A model generated the notes under the pieces. That model was not told where the DNA came from and did no database searches. It worked only from the letters and a program-made list of their open reading frames with translations. Positions 9,373 through 17,471 of a DNA stretch of 64,000 nucleotides are shown here, in pieces; positions within the stretch are counted from its first letter, which is position 1, and each line of letters starts with the position of its first letter. The stretch is taken from the NCBI RefSeq assembly GCF_036192275.1, contig NZ_CP108088.1, positions 8,418,001-8,482,000 on the forward strand, in the 5' to 3' direction. The position numbers and the translations under genes are program-made. Source of the DNA: Streptomyces sp. NBC_00250 (GTDB lineage: Bacteria > Actinomycetota > Actinomycetes > Streptomycetales > Streptomycetaceae).

Positions 9373-10274
9373 CCCTGAACACATGGGCCCGCACCTGGGA
9401 GACCCTCCTCCACGCCGCCATCAGCGACGAGGCCCTCTGGCTCGCCGGCCACAACGACCTGTCCGCAGGAGGCCTCACCCACCTCACCCTCTTTCCAGGC
9501 CGCATCAGCGCCACCGCCACCGACCGCCACCACACCACACCCGCACACCCCACGATCACCCTGCCAGCCCTCACCGACCACCAGATCACGGCCTGGCAAG
9601 CAGCCTCGCCCACCTGCGGCCACCACCAAGCCGTCCGCACCGGCAAGCTCCCCGAATGCCTGACCAACCCGGACCATACCGGCGGCGTTCCCACCCAACC
9701 CACGCCCGAAGAGATCACCCTCAGCTGCGACTGCGGAACCTCACCGTGCCGCCACATCGCCGCCCTCACCCACGCCGTCACCGCACGCCTGGCCACCTAC
9801 CCCACCGACTTCGCCACACTCCGCGGACTACCCGAACACCCCACGCAGCCCCCCGCCACCGGCAAGGACCAGCCTGTCACCACCAACCGCACGACGCCTG
9901 GCGGAAAGATCCACATCCCCGCCCACCACGCATGGGCCTGGTACCGCGAATGCGCCGAACCGCCCCTGCTACCCACCTACACACCCGAACTGATCGACGA
10001 ACCGGTGCCCGGCCTCCCGGCTCCCGCGGCTCCTCCCGCACCGGCACCGGATCCGGAACAGGTCCACGCACTTATCAGCGACGCCGCGTCACAGGCACGG
10101 GCACACCTACGAAACGCCACTCGGCTGGAGTGCGCACAGCACGAAGACGCACTCCGCCTCGCCACCGCAGTACCCGGGATTCGACTCCCCGAGACAGCCG
10201 AACGCCTGGGCATCGATATCGCCGACCTGCGCGAACAGATCTTGGCCTGTACGCCGACCCGAGGTGGCGCGTAA
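9369..10274 (+). CDS. SWIM zinc-finger protein partnered with the SNF2 ATPase
   Basis: A 301-residue protein whose start codon overlaps the stop of the SNF2 gene (ATGA), so it is translated with it. The SWIM motif is at about 117-130: LSCDCGTSPCRHIAALTHAV, the Cys-x-Cys-xn-Cys-x-His pattern. SWIM fingers are protein- or DNA-binding modules, and SNF2-SWIM pairs are common in actinobacteria, where the SWIM protein is thought to be the motor's partner. The second half is Pro/Thr/Ala-rich, ending in a short helical domain (about 230-300) that resembles an HTH (AERLGIDIADLREQIL). No enzyme motif is visible. Confidence 0.85.
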   Translation: MTLNTWARTWETLLHAAISDEALWLAGHNDLSAGGLTHLTLFPGRISATATDRHHTTPAHPTITLPALTDHQITAWQAASPTCGHHQAVRTGKLPECLTNPDHTGGVPTQPTPEEITLSCDCGTSPCRHIAALTHAVTARLATYPTDFATLRGLPEHPTQPPATGKDQPVTTNRTTPGGKIHIPAHHAWAWYRECAEPPLLPTYTPELIDEPVPGLPAPAAPPAPAPDPEQVHALISDAASQARAHLRNATRLECAQHEDALRLATAVPGIRLPETAERLGIDIADLREQILACTPTRGGA

Positions 10275-10313
10275 TAGGTGCGGGCTTTGCTCAATTTCAT
10301 GGGCACTCGCCTC

Positions 10314-10500
10314 TTATGTGACCAAGTCCAGGTTAGCGACGCTCGCCGCGTGGTGCCGTTCGTAGCCGATGGGGCTGTGGTAACCGAGGGCGCAGTGCCG
10401 CCGCTTGGGGGTTGTACCAGGCCATCCAGTCGAAGACCGCCATGCAGGCCTGCACGCATGTGCGGCCGGGCGCACGGCAAGGCCGCCCCTGCCTGATCGG
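10314..10500 (-). pseudogene. remnant of an IS3-type transposase C-terminus
   Basis: Read on the minus strand it gives AVFDWMAWYNPQ, then after a one-base shift RRHCALGYHSPIGYERHH and a stop at 10314. This is the C-terminal signature of IS3-family OrfB (usually RRHSALGYLSPxEYE). The N-terminal part is gone. With the remnant at 3245 it shows that IS insertions flank the SNF2 cargo. The remaining bases between 10275 and 10526 contain no gene. Confidence 0.65.
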
Positions 10501-10526
10501 CGAGGGGCGGCCTTTCTGAATCTCGA

Positions 10527-10856
10527 TCAAACCTTGGCGAGGCGGTTCGAGAGGTCGAGGGCGTCGGTCGTGAACGCGAGGGCGGCGCAAAGGCCGGTCA
10601 CCTCGTGGAGGGTCGGGCGGACCAGGCGCGGCCAGTCGGCCGGGACAGCGGGCCAGGAGGCGAGGTGTACCTCGGTGGTGGCCAGGCCCAGGTGGGCGGT
10701 GACGTTCCAGCCGGAGCGAGAGGCGGGCTCCCAGTGGAGGCGAATGCGGCCGAGGGGGAGCTTCGGGGCTCTGGCGGCGAGCCATGTGACGTCGAGTGGG
10801 CCGTCGTGCCGTATGGAGACGCGATGGACCAGCGCGCCGCGTACGCCGTCCGGCAT
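10527..10856 (-). CDS. hypothetical protein
   Basis: A 109-residue protein with balanced composition (LDVTWLAARAPKLPLGRI, ASWPAVPADWPRLVRP) and no motif I recognise. The same frame continues upstream with plausible residues (SPEALISSHILPLHG) back to the stop of the next gene at 10929 but without a usable start, so the true start may be non-canonical or slightly altered. It is the last gene of the minus-strand element operon. Confidence 0.55.
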   Translation of the reverse strand: MPDGVRGALVHRVSIRHDGPLDVTWLAARAPKLPLGRIRLHWEPASRSGWNVTAHLGLATTEVHLASWPAVPADWPRLVRPTLHEVTGLCAALAFTTDALDLSNRLAKV

Positions 10857-10928
10857 GGGACGTACGGCGAGGCCGTGCAGCGGGAGTATGTGCGACGAGA
10901 TGAGGGCCTCCGGAGAGTGGGGGAAGGG

Positions 10929-11141
10929 TCAGGACCAGGTGAGGGCGCCGCGTACCGACGTGGGGAGGTAGTCCTCCTGGCCGTCGTCGGGGATGAACGC
11001 CTTGCCGTCCTGGACGACGACATCGGTCCCCACGTAGTGGGTGAAGGGGAAGTCGGGGTTGACGGCGAGCCGGATCGGCAGGGTGGGATCGAGGTCCTGG
11101 AGCTGGCGGAGCAGGTGGCCGACGGTCATGTACTGGGGCAA
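10929..11141 (-). CDS. small conserved hypothetical protein
   Basis: A 70-residue protein with TTG start at 11141, favoured by GGAGG 6 nt upstream; ATG 11129 is an internal alternative. The sequence (MTVGHLLRQLQDLDPTLPIRL, ending in GQEDYLPTSVRGALTWS) resembles a family of small element-borne Streptomyces proteins of unknown function. Adjacent to 10527-10856 in the same operon. Confidence 0.6.
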   Translation of the reverse strand: MPQYMTVGHLLRQLQDLDPTLPIRLAVNPDFPFTHYVGTDVVVQDGKAFIPDDGQEDYLPTSVRGALTWS

Positions 11142-11181
11142 GGAAGCCTCCGAGAGCGGTACGGGTGGGCGGGTCGGAGAG

Positions 11182-11511
11182 TCAGGGAGCGTCGAGACGG
11201 AGCAGGTCCCGGAGGACCTTCGGCCCCTGGGCGTGGTCGGCGAGGTGCCGTTTGCGGCACTCGTTGACGTAGCCCTTGCCGCTTTGCTTCATCTCCCAGC
11301 CGCCGCAGGAGCAGACGGCCTGGGTGTACGAGCGCCCCGGGCAGTCGGCGTGGAGCGGCTTGCCGGAGCTGGTGTGCTTGTGGTCCGCCGGGCAGAGGGT
11401 GCCGTCGGCGTGGTGGTTGGTGAGCGGGGCGTGGAAAAACACGGTGTGTTCCTCGTGTTGGGGAGAAGCCCCTGGATGGGCGGGGCGGTGGACGTCAGGG
11501 AGCTGGGTCAT
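11182..11511 (-). CDS. hypothetical cysteine/histidine-rich protein
   Basis: A 109-residue protein from ATG 11511; the frame is open further upstream but that part is Pro/Ser/Arg-rich noise. It carries several Cys/His groups (LCPADHKH, HADCPG, VCSCGGWEM, NECRKRHLADH), which suggests a zinc-binding fold of the sort seen in small element-encoded regulators. No family assigned. Confidence 0.6.
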   Translation of the reverse strand: MTQLPDVHRPAHPGASPQHEEHTVFFHAPLTNHHADGTLCPADHKHTSSGKPLHADCPGRSYTQAVCSCGGWEMKQSGKGYVNECRKRHLADHAQGPKVLRDLLRLDAP

Positions 11512-11554
11512 TGGGAGAGCCCGCGCTGCCACTGGCGTCGTTCGCCTCACCGAT

Positions 11555-11902
11555 TCAATAGGGGGAGTGGGCGACGAGGGTGGCGACGAACCCGGCCACG
11601 GCCTCGGAGGGGGTGTCGATACCGAACTCCTGTACCCACGCGGTGCCTTCGGCTGGCTGCACCTGGACCCGCCAGACGATGTCGCGCGTCCAGGCGGCGG
11701 GGTCCTCGGGGAGCCAGCCGACATAGACGCGGCCGTCCGGGCTCGTCGCGTGGACGTTGGCCTCCGGGGTGTCGACGACTGTCCAGTCGAGGGCGCGAAG
11801 GAGTTCGAGGACCGGGGTGGCGCAGTGGTCCGAGGAGAGCCAGTGGCGGTCTTCCATGGCGGGGCGGATGACGGCGGGCAGGAGGGTGGCGGAGGCGTTC
11901 AC
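11555..11902 (-). CDS. DUF317 domain protein (single domain)
   Basis: 115 residues from GTG 11902, chosen for the GAAGGA site about 10 nt upstream. It contains the DUF317 pattern: ATSPDGRVYVGWLPEDPAAW, then TAWVQEFGIDTPSEAVAGFV. DUF317 proteins are Streptomyces-specific, nearly always on integrative elements or plasmids, and usually have two such domains; this has one. Function unknown. A broken two-domain relative lies at 12944-13890. Confidence 0.75.
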   Translation of the reverse strand: MNASATLLPAVIRPAMEDRHWLSSDHCATPVLELLRALDWTVVDTPEANVHATSPDGRVYVGWLPEDPAAWTRDIVWRVQVQPAEGTAWVQEFGIDTPSEAVAGFVATLVAHSPY

Positions 11903-12018
11903 GGTTGGACGATTCCTTCGTTGACCTGCGGTTTTTCCCGACACCCGTACGTTGACATGGGGTGTGCCGAAGTCCGTAGTCGTTTCAGGGGATGCCCTGT
12001 CTGCCGTGGGTGAACTGA

Positions 12019-12884
12019 TCACGGGCAGACGCCCAGAATTTCGGGCGCGGGAATGGAACGACGGCCGGGGTTGTCGCAACCGAGTTGTGGCAGCGGCCGT
12101 ACGGGGGCGAAGGAGGAGCAGGGATGCAGGAGCCGAGCAGACATTGGGACGGGGCTGGGCTGGAGCGCAAGATCCGCGCCGCCGGGCGGCCGTGGACCGT
12201 GGGCGACATCGCGATGGTCGCCGTCGGCCAGTGGTGCGTCGGGGCGCAGTCCGACAGGTGGCCGGACGAGGACGCGGTGGTGGAGCACCGGGTCGCGGAT
12301 GGACGGCACGTCGAGCTGACGTTGGAGCAACTGGCCCGCGCGGTGGGCGCCCGCACCGAGGATGCCCACCGCGACGAGGACCTCGCCTGATCGTTCAGCG
12401 ACGCGGCCCCGGGGAGGGCGCCGGCCGCCCGATGACGGCTGCAGGAACGGGCTGGTCGGGCCACCTGGCCCCGGGGCCCGTGGAGCGAGCCCCGAGCGGG
12501 CGACAGCGGCCCGGGACAGGTGAGCCGCCATGCCCCGGTCCGCGGTCGAGGCGGATTCTCGTGTTTCGACCACGCGCCTGATCGCCTGCACGTACGTACC
12601 GCTCTCCGCGAGCGCGACGCGGAGGCTGGCCGCCGAGTTGACGATCCGGTCCAGCTCGTAGAAGGCCGGCACGTACCCGGGCCGGGTCAGGGCGTGCAGA
12701 CGGTCCTGGTGAACGGTCACCGCGGTGTCGGTGATGGCCAGGGCCGTACGGATGTGCATGGCGAAGCGCAGGAGCGGGTCGTCGCAGGGGCGGCGGACCG
12801 CGAGGACTTCCAGGGCTCCGATGGCCAGCCCCACGCCTTCTCGATCATGGACGTGGCCTGGCCGAGCGTGCTGCTGTCGGGCAT
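12019..12884 (-). pseudogene. frameshifted hypothetical protein
   Basis: Starts at ATG 12884 behind AGGAG and reads MPDSSTLGQATSMIEKA. About 50 nt in (near 12835) the frame is lost, and the plausible continuation (GLAIGALEVLAVRRPCDDPL...RFAMHIRTALAITDTAV) is in another frame. One missing base restores MIEKALGLAIGALEV. The second frame stays open to 12019, but beyond about 12400 it is only antisense to the + strand gene at 12124. A GTG at 12834 could still allow translation of the second part. No known domain. Confidence 0.5.
12124..12390 (+). CDS. small hypothetical protein
   Basis: 88 residues from ATG 12124 with a strong GGAGGAG site 8 nt upstream. Sequence includes WTVGDIAMVAVGQWCVGAQS and an acidic end (ARTEDAHRDEDLA). 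It is the only + strand gene within the minus-strand operon here, so it has its own promoter. It faces the end of the broken gene at 12884. Family not recognised. Confidence 0.6.
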   Translation: MQEPSRHWDGAGLERKIRAAGRPWTVGDIAMVAVGQWCVGAQSDRWPDEDAVVEHRVADGRHVELTLEQLARAVGARTEDAHRDEDLA

Positions 12885-12943
12885 GAGGGAACTCCTGTTG
12901 TCTGGAGGGGCGGAGGGGGCGTCCAGGAAGGTCCGGGCGAGAG

Positions 12944-13890
12944 TCATCGGTTGTGCCGGGGAGCCGACGAAGCGGCCGGCGGTCGGGCTGCGGCTATGGG
13001 CGCGAGGGTGCTCGACCGCTTCTGCGCCGAGGACGTGGTGCGACTCTGGGCCGCCATCACGCGGAGGTCGGCTGCGGTACGCGGAGCCCGAGCGACACGG
13101 CGGACGGCCTCGGTGACAGCGGTGCGGCGTACGTCGAGCGGGGTCGGAGCGTGAGAGACCTGGGGAGCGGTAGTCGGGACGATCGGGGTCAGCGTGACCA
13201 GGTGGTCCACCTTGGGGTGGATCATGTGCCGTTCACGGACCACCGGGGCCGAATTCGCCATGACGGCGGCCGTCGCGGCGATCAGGTGGGACGGGGTGCG
13301 GGCAGTGAACACGGCCTCCGCGCGCGTGCCCCAGCCTCGGGGGCCGGCCCAGAAGGTGACGGTCTCGTCGTCCCTTCCGGAGAGAGGGTTGTCGATCAGG
13401 GCACCTGCTTGTCCGTCGGGAGCGGTGATCTCGACGGTTCCGTATTTGGCTGCCCCTCGGCGCCAGCCGGCATCGAGCAGCGGCTGGACGGCATCAGCCC
13501 AGTACGACGACGGGTCCGCCAGGAAGCGTCCGTTGTTCTCGTACGGGTCGGATTCGGCGTAGTCGCGGGCCTAGGCGGTGGTGAGGCCGGCGACGATCTC
13601 GGCCGGGGTGACGTGGTTGAAGATCGCTGTCCATCGGGGCGTGGCGACGGCCTCCTCGGCTGCGGTGATCCTCCACAGTTCGAAGTCGTCGCCGAACCAG
13701 CCGATCCGGATCCGCTGGTCGGGAGAGGTGACGAGGAGCTGGCAGGGGCCGTCGTCGAGGTAGTGGTGCGGCCAGTGGGCCACGGGGGCGAAGCCGGCGT
13801 CTCCGGTCCCGTTGGAGCCGGCGAGGCACATGGGGCTGACCAGTACCTCTTCGTGGCGGGACGGGCGGGAAGAGCGGGCATGGTCGAAGC
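12944..13890 (-). pseudogene. two-domain DUF317 protein broken by an in-frame stop
   Basis: Upstream piece: EVLVSPMCLAGSNGTGDAGF...HWPHHYLDDG...RIRIGWFGDDFELW, a DUF317 domain, ending at TAG 13573-13571. The very same frame continues past the stop with ARDYAESDPYENNGRFLADP and then a second DUF317 domain (DDETVTFWAGPRGWGTRAEAVFTARTPSHLI), running to 12944. A single base change (TTG or CAG to TAG) explains the break. No good start codon was found for the first piece, so the 5' end is approximate. An internal ATG at 13261 could give a 105-residue C-terminal fragment. Confidence 0.65.
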
Positions 13891-14007
13891 TCCAGACGCG
13901 TGTGGGAGGAGGGGAACGCGCCCGCGTGCGCAGCGTGGGGAAGGGCCGGAGCGCACGTGGACGCTGTGGCGATGGCGGGGTGCCTCTGGTTCCGGGCGCC
14001 ACCCGGA

Positions 14008-14859
14008 TTACCTGACCCGTCCCGGGGCCCACGAGGCGGTTGCGGCCGTCGGCACCCGTGATTGTGGCTGGGAGGCGTGGCTGAACAGGGCGTTCGGTAC
14101 GGCAGCGCTCCGACGCAGGGCCGCTGCGGTCCGGGCGTCGTCCGACCCCAACGGGAGCCCGGAGTGGGTCCGCTGGGCCGTCGCGACGGGGACAGGGGGC
14201 GACGGGGTCCACCGCGTGGCCAAGGGGGCACTCCAGTGCTCGACGGTCGCGTAGACGGGGCCCAGCTCCCGGCCGGCACCGGTCAGCACGTAGGGGTCGC
14301 CGTGGCGCGGGCCCGTGCGGGTGACCAGGCCGTCGGCCTGGAGCCGGAGGAGGCGATGCCGGGTGAAGCTGACGTCCAGGTCGACGCCTTCGGCGATGTG
14401 GACGAACCGCATGGGGCCGCCCGCGTCGAGGACTTGGATCATGGCGATGGAGTGCCGCAGTCGCAGACGCTGTACGGCGTCCTCGACACGTTCGGCTTCG
14501 GCCATCGCGCCGGGCGACAGGTAGTTCCGAGACCAGTCGGCCAAGGTGCGGTGCACGTGCGTCAGGGACTCGCCGAGGGCGCTGAGCCGGTACGGAGCCC
14601 CGTGGCGCTTGTCGGTTCGGGTGACCAGTCCGTCGGTGTGCATGGCGGCCAGCCGCTTGCCGACCAGCTGCTCGCTGACGAAGGGGAGCCTGGCGGCGAC
14701 ATCCCGCACCCGCATGGGACGGCCTTCCTGGGCCATGGTCATCACCGACCAGGTGGTCCACTTGGGTCCCATCAGGGAAAACGCGTCCTCGATGCGCTGG
14801 GCGTCGAACGAACCGATGGGAAAGAAGGTCGGCCGGTCGGGCGTATCGCGCGGGTTCAT
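14008..14859 (-). CDS. tandem HxlR-type winged-helix regulator
   Basis: 283 residues with two winged-helix domains of the HxlR kind. The first (~20-105) has DAFSLMGPKWTTWSVMTMAQ and VSEQLVGKRLAAMHTDGLVTRT. The second (~125-210) has LRHSIAMIQVLDAGGPMRFV and RHRLLRLQADGLVTRT. HxlR proteins are DNA-binding regulators, usually single-domain dimers; a tandem copy could bind as a covalent pseudo-dimer. Start ATG 14859 overlaps the stop of the gene upstream (ATGA). Candidate regulator of element transfer genes. Confidence 0.75.
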   Translation of the reverse strand: MNPRDTPDRPTFFPIGSFDAQRIEDAFSLMGPKWTTWSVMTMAQEGRPMRVRDVAARLPFVSEQLVGKRLAAMHTDGLVTRTDKRHGAPYRLSALGESLTHVHRTLADWSRNYLSPGAMAEAERVEDAVQRLRLRHSIAMIQVLDAGGPMRFVHIAEGVDLDVSFTRHRLLRLQADGLVTRTGPRHGDPYVLTGAGRELGPVYATVEHWSAPLATRWTPSPPVPVATAQRTHSGLPLGSDDARTAAALRRSAAVPNALFSHASQPQSRVPTAATASWAPGRVR

Positions 14860-15524
14860 TCGGCCGACTCCATCCGGGCGAGCAGCGAACGGACCAGAGT
14901 GGGCAGGCCCCCTGGTTCGCCACCGATCCAGATGCGGTCGGCCGCCTCGTCGAGGATGTACGCGGCGTCTTCGAGCAGGCCGCTGGAGATCTCCATGCAG
15001 GCGTCGGTGATTTGGGAGGCCGCGAGTAGCGACTGGGAGAGCACGTCGACGTAGTCGCCCGGCGGGAGGCCGGCGGCCTCGGCGGCGGTGCGGATCGCCG
15101 CCAGCTCCAGCACGCTGAAGTTGAAGTCGAACCCGTCTTCCTCCTCGGCGTCTTCGGTCGCGGCGAAGGCCAGGTCCCCGGGTTTCGTGGGGATGCCCAC
15201 GTGCGTGCAGATCTGGTCGACGGCGGTGGTCAGCTCGGCGAGGGACTCGGTGAGCCAGCCCAGCGCGGAGGCGTAGGAGGCCAGGGTGAACAGACCCGCC
15301 GGCGTGGCGGGACGCGGCTCGGCGGCCATGAACTCTTCGAGTCGATCGGTCAGTTCGCCCACCACGTGCGGACCGGCGGACAGCGCGCCCAGTACGGGGT
15401 GCAGGTATGAGCGGCTGGCGGCCGTCGGGTACTCGGCGGTGAGGATTCCGGAGACGCTCTGCGCGGCCTCGGCGAGGAGGCCGGCCAGGTCGGTACGGGA
15501 CAGTGGGGCATGATCGGTGGTCAT
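14856..15524 (-). CDS. hypothetical protein of the conjugation operon
   Basis: 222 residues, helical, with an acidic low-complexity stretch near the middle (ATEDAEEEDGFDFNF) and long Ala/Leu helices on both sides. Both ends overlap neighbours by ATGA, so it is translated as part of a coupled series (16776 to 14008). No signal peptide or membrane segment. Unknown function; found in this type of Streptomyces element. Confidence 0.65.
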   Translation of the reverse strand: MTTDHAPLSRTDLAGLLAEAAQSVSGILTAEYPTAASRSYLHPVLGALSAGPHVVGELTDRLEEFMAAEPRPATPAGLFTLASYASALGWLTESLAELTTAVDQICTHVGIPTKPGDLAFAATEDAEEEDGFDFNFSVLELAAIRTAAEAAGLPPGDYVDVLSQSLLAASQITDACMEISSGLLEDAAYILDEAADRIWIGGEPGGLPTLVRSLLARMESAE

Positions 15525-15997
15525 CGCTGGGGGACCTTTCGGGAAGCGGCGGCCGTGGAGTGGGCCGTTGCGGGAGGAGCTGCCGGGGAGGCCGTCGGGC
15601 GGCCGGCGGTGAAGGAAGAACGGGAGCGGGCGGCCTGGACCCGGGCCTCGGCGGCGGAGGCCGACTCGGTGATCTGCTGAGGGGCGGTGCGGAGGTGGGC
15701 CGTGCGGTAGACCGCGTAGTCCTTCCGGCTTCCGGCGGCGACGAGGTAGACCTCGCGCTGGTGGTTCGAGGTCGGTGGGGCCGGGCGGAACTGGATGACC
15801 AGCCGGTAGGCGACGGAGGGGTCGACGTAGACCTTGTGGAAGCCGGCGAGGTGGCCCTTCAGCGGCAGGCAGTCGTCACTTCCGTGGACCAGGTTCTGCA
15901 GCTCCAGCAGCGCCAGGTCGCGGATGTTGTCGGGAAGTTCCCGGAGGTCCGCGATGGCGTCAGGGTGTGCGGCGAAGGCGAAGCGGGCGCGGCTCAC
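15521..15997 (-). CDS. RelE/ParE-like protein without visible antitoxin
   Basis: 158 residues from GTG 15997. The first ~105 residues have the RelE/ParE fold pattern: FAAHPDAIADLRELPDNIRDLAL, GHLAGFHKVYVDPSVAYRLVIQF, EVYLVAAGSRKDYAVYRTA. Such proteins are usually mRNA-cleaving or gyrase-poisoning toxins. The C-terminal 50 residues are an Ala/Ser/Pro-rich tail. It is ATGA/GTGA-coupled to genes on both sides, neither of which looks like a standard antitoxin, so it may have been recruited for another role. Confidence 0.6.
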   Translation of the reverse strand: MSRARFAFAAHPDAIADLRELPDNIRDLALLELQNLVHGSDDCLPLKGHLAGFHKVYVDPSVAYRLVIQFRPAPPTSNHQREVYLVAAGSRKDYAVYRTAHLRTAPQQITESASAAEARVQAARSRSSFTAGRPTASPAAPPATAHSTAAASRKVPQR

Positions 15998-16776
15998 AGC
16001 AGCCTCCCCTGTACTGGACGCTGGACCGGTCCCGCCGGAGGCGTACGGGGGGAGTCGAGGCTGGCCTTCGGCGCGGAGACACTGGCCGACCGGGCGAGAG
16101 CGATGCGGGCGACGCGAGCCCGGACGACGGCGCCGTTGTCATCGCGGTACTCCGGTGGCTCGGGCAACGGGCTGCTGCGGTCGTCCAGCCAGGAGCGGGC
16201 GACGTCCACGTCGGCGAAGGCGCCCTCGCGCATCGTGTACGTGTCGGCGTCCTGGTCCCACTCTTCGTGGAAGACCCGGATCGGCGCTTCGGCGGCGCGG
16301 GAGTCGCGGGTCAGCGTCCATGACTCGTTCGGGTCGGAATCCGAGGTGTGGTTGTCGAGGACCTCGTACCGGCCGCCCGACTCGCGGATCTGCCGTTCGA
16401 CCCACGCGGTGAGGTCGTCGGCGGGCTTCGCGAAGCCGCCGTGCACCTTGGCGATCTTCTCGGGCGGACAGCCGCGTTCGACCAGCCAGTTCTGGGCGAA
16501 GGACATCGTGGCGTGGTAGCTCGTCTCCAGGGTGAACGTGAACCGGGTGAGATCCCGGGCGACTGCGATCGCCATGACCTGAGGCTCGCCGGGTGCTCCC
16601 CACGTGACGGACCGATCGTGGGCGACGACGAAGCTGTGGGAGCCGTTGGGTGTGGTGTGGTGCTGGGACAGCGCCGTCAGGTCACCGGACCAGAACCTCT
16701 CCACCGCCTCCTCGGACGCGGCATCGGCGGGGGCGAGTTCGTCGAGATCGAAATCGAAGTCGAATCCGTCGTTCAC
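15994..16776 (-). CDS. hypothetical protein of the conjugation operon
   Basis: 260 residues beginning with an acidic FDFDFDLDEL run. The core (about 45-130) has THR-rich beta-type sequence (SHSFVVAHDRSVTWGAPGEP, RFTFTLETSYHATMSFAQN), then a conserved-looking block around IRVFHEEWDQDADTYTM and a Pro/Arg/Ser-rich tail. Both ends overlap neighbouring genes. No enzyme motif or membrane segment seen. Confidence 0.65.
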   Translation of the reverse strand: MNDGFDFDFDLDELAPADAASEEAVERFWSGDLTALSQHHTTPNGSHSFVVAHDRSVTWGAPGEPQVMAIAVARDLTRFTFTLETSYHATMSFAQNWLVERGCPPEKIAKVHGGFAKPADDLTAWVERQIRESGGRYEVLDNHTSDSDPNESWTLTRDSRAAEAPIRVFHEEWDQDADTYTMREGAFADVDVARSWLDDRSSPLPEPPEYRDDNGAVVRARVARIALARSASVSAPKASLDSPRTPPAGPVQRPVQGRLL

Positions 16777-17393
16777 GCCGCCACCCCTGACTGCTCAAGG
16801 GCAGGGATGGCCAGGACCCGGTGGTTGGGGCGGGTTGGGCTCGTCGTGCACGCGGCGAAGGGGCCGTCCGGGGCGCGGAGGTGGACCAGGGCCTGGTCCA
16901 GGTGGTCGCGGTGCCAGGTCGACGGACCGGCCAGGCCGGCCTCCGTGTCGGTGAACTGCTGCCACGCGAGCCAGAGGGCGTGGAGCCGGGCGACGGCCTC
17001 CGGGTGCTCGTGCCAATGTGCGCACCAGGGGCGCGTCGTGCTGATCTCCCGGCCGTATACCGGCAGGAGGAGGTGGTTCACCCAGTCGCTGAGGGCGGCG
17101 AGTTCGACGACGTACGTCTCTCCGCCCAGGGCGAGAATGAACACCGAGGCGGGGCCGTCGGCCTGCTCGGGGTCGGCCGCCTCAGCTTCCGGAGCTCCGT
17201 CCGTCTCCCGGTCGGCAGCGGGTACGGGATCGGGTTCGGAGCCGAGGCGGTCGAGGATGACGCCGTGCCGCCTGACCTCGGCCATGGTCTTGGCGAGGGT
17301 GCTGGCGAGGTCGTCGAGCTCCCCGTCGGAAACCCGGAACGGCTCAGGGGCGGGGGCGGTCGGGCTGGTGTCGGACATGAGGGCGTGCTCCAT
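16773..17393 (-). CDS. DUF4913 domain protein
   Basis: 206 residues (ATG 17393; ATG 17378 is an alternative). The C-terminal half fits DUF4913: DWVNHLLLPVYGREIS, then RPWCAHWHEHPEAVARLHALWLAWQ. DUF4913 proteins are found on actinobacterial plasmids and integrative elements, close to the conjugation genes; their biochemical role is unknown. The first half is acidic and disordered. Its stop overlaps the next gene's start. Confidence 0.8.
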   Translation of the reverse strand: MEHALMSDTSPTAPAPEPFRVSDGELDDLASTLAKTMAEVRRHGVILDRLGSEPDPVPAADRETDGAPEAEAADPEQADGPASVFILALGGETYVVELAALSDWVNHLLLPVYGREISTTRPWCAHWHEHPEAVARLHALWLAWQQFTDTEAGLAGPSTWHRDHLDQALVHLRAPDGPFAACTTSPTRPNHRVLAIPALEQSGVAA

Positions 17394-17471
17394 CTGTGAG
17401 ACGGCGACATGCCCGAGAGGATGCGGAGAAACCGCGGTTTGGCCCGGCCGGGATTGCCCGGTAGGGAGCCG

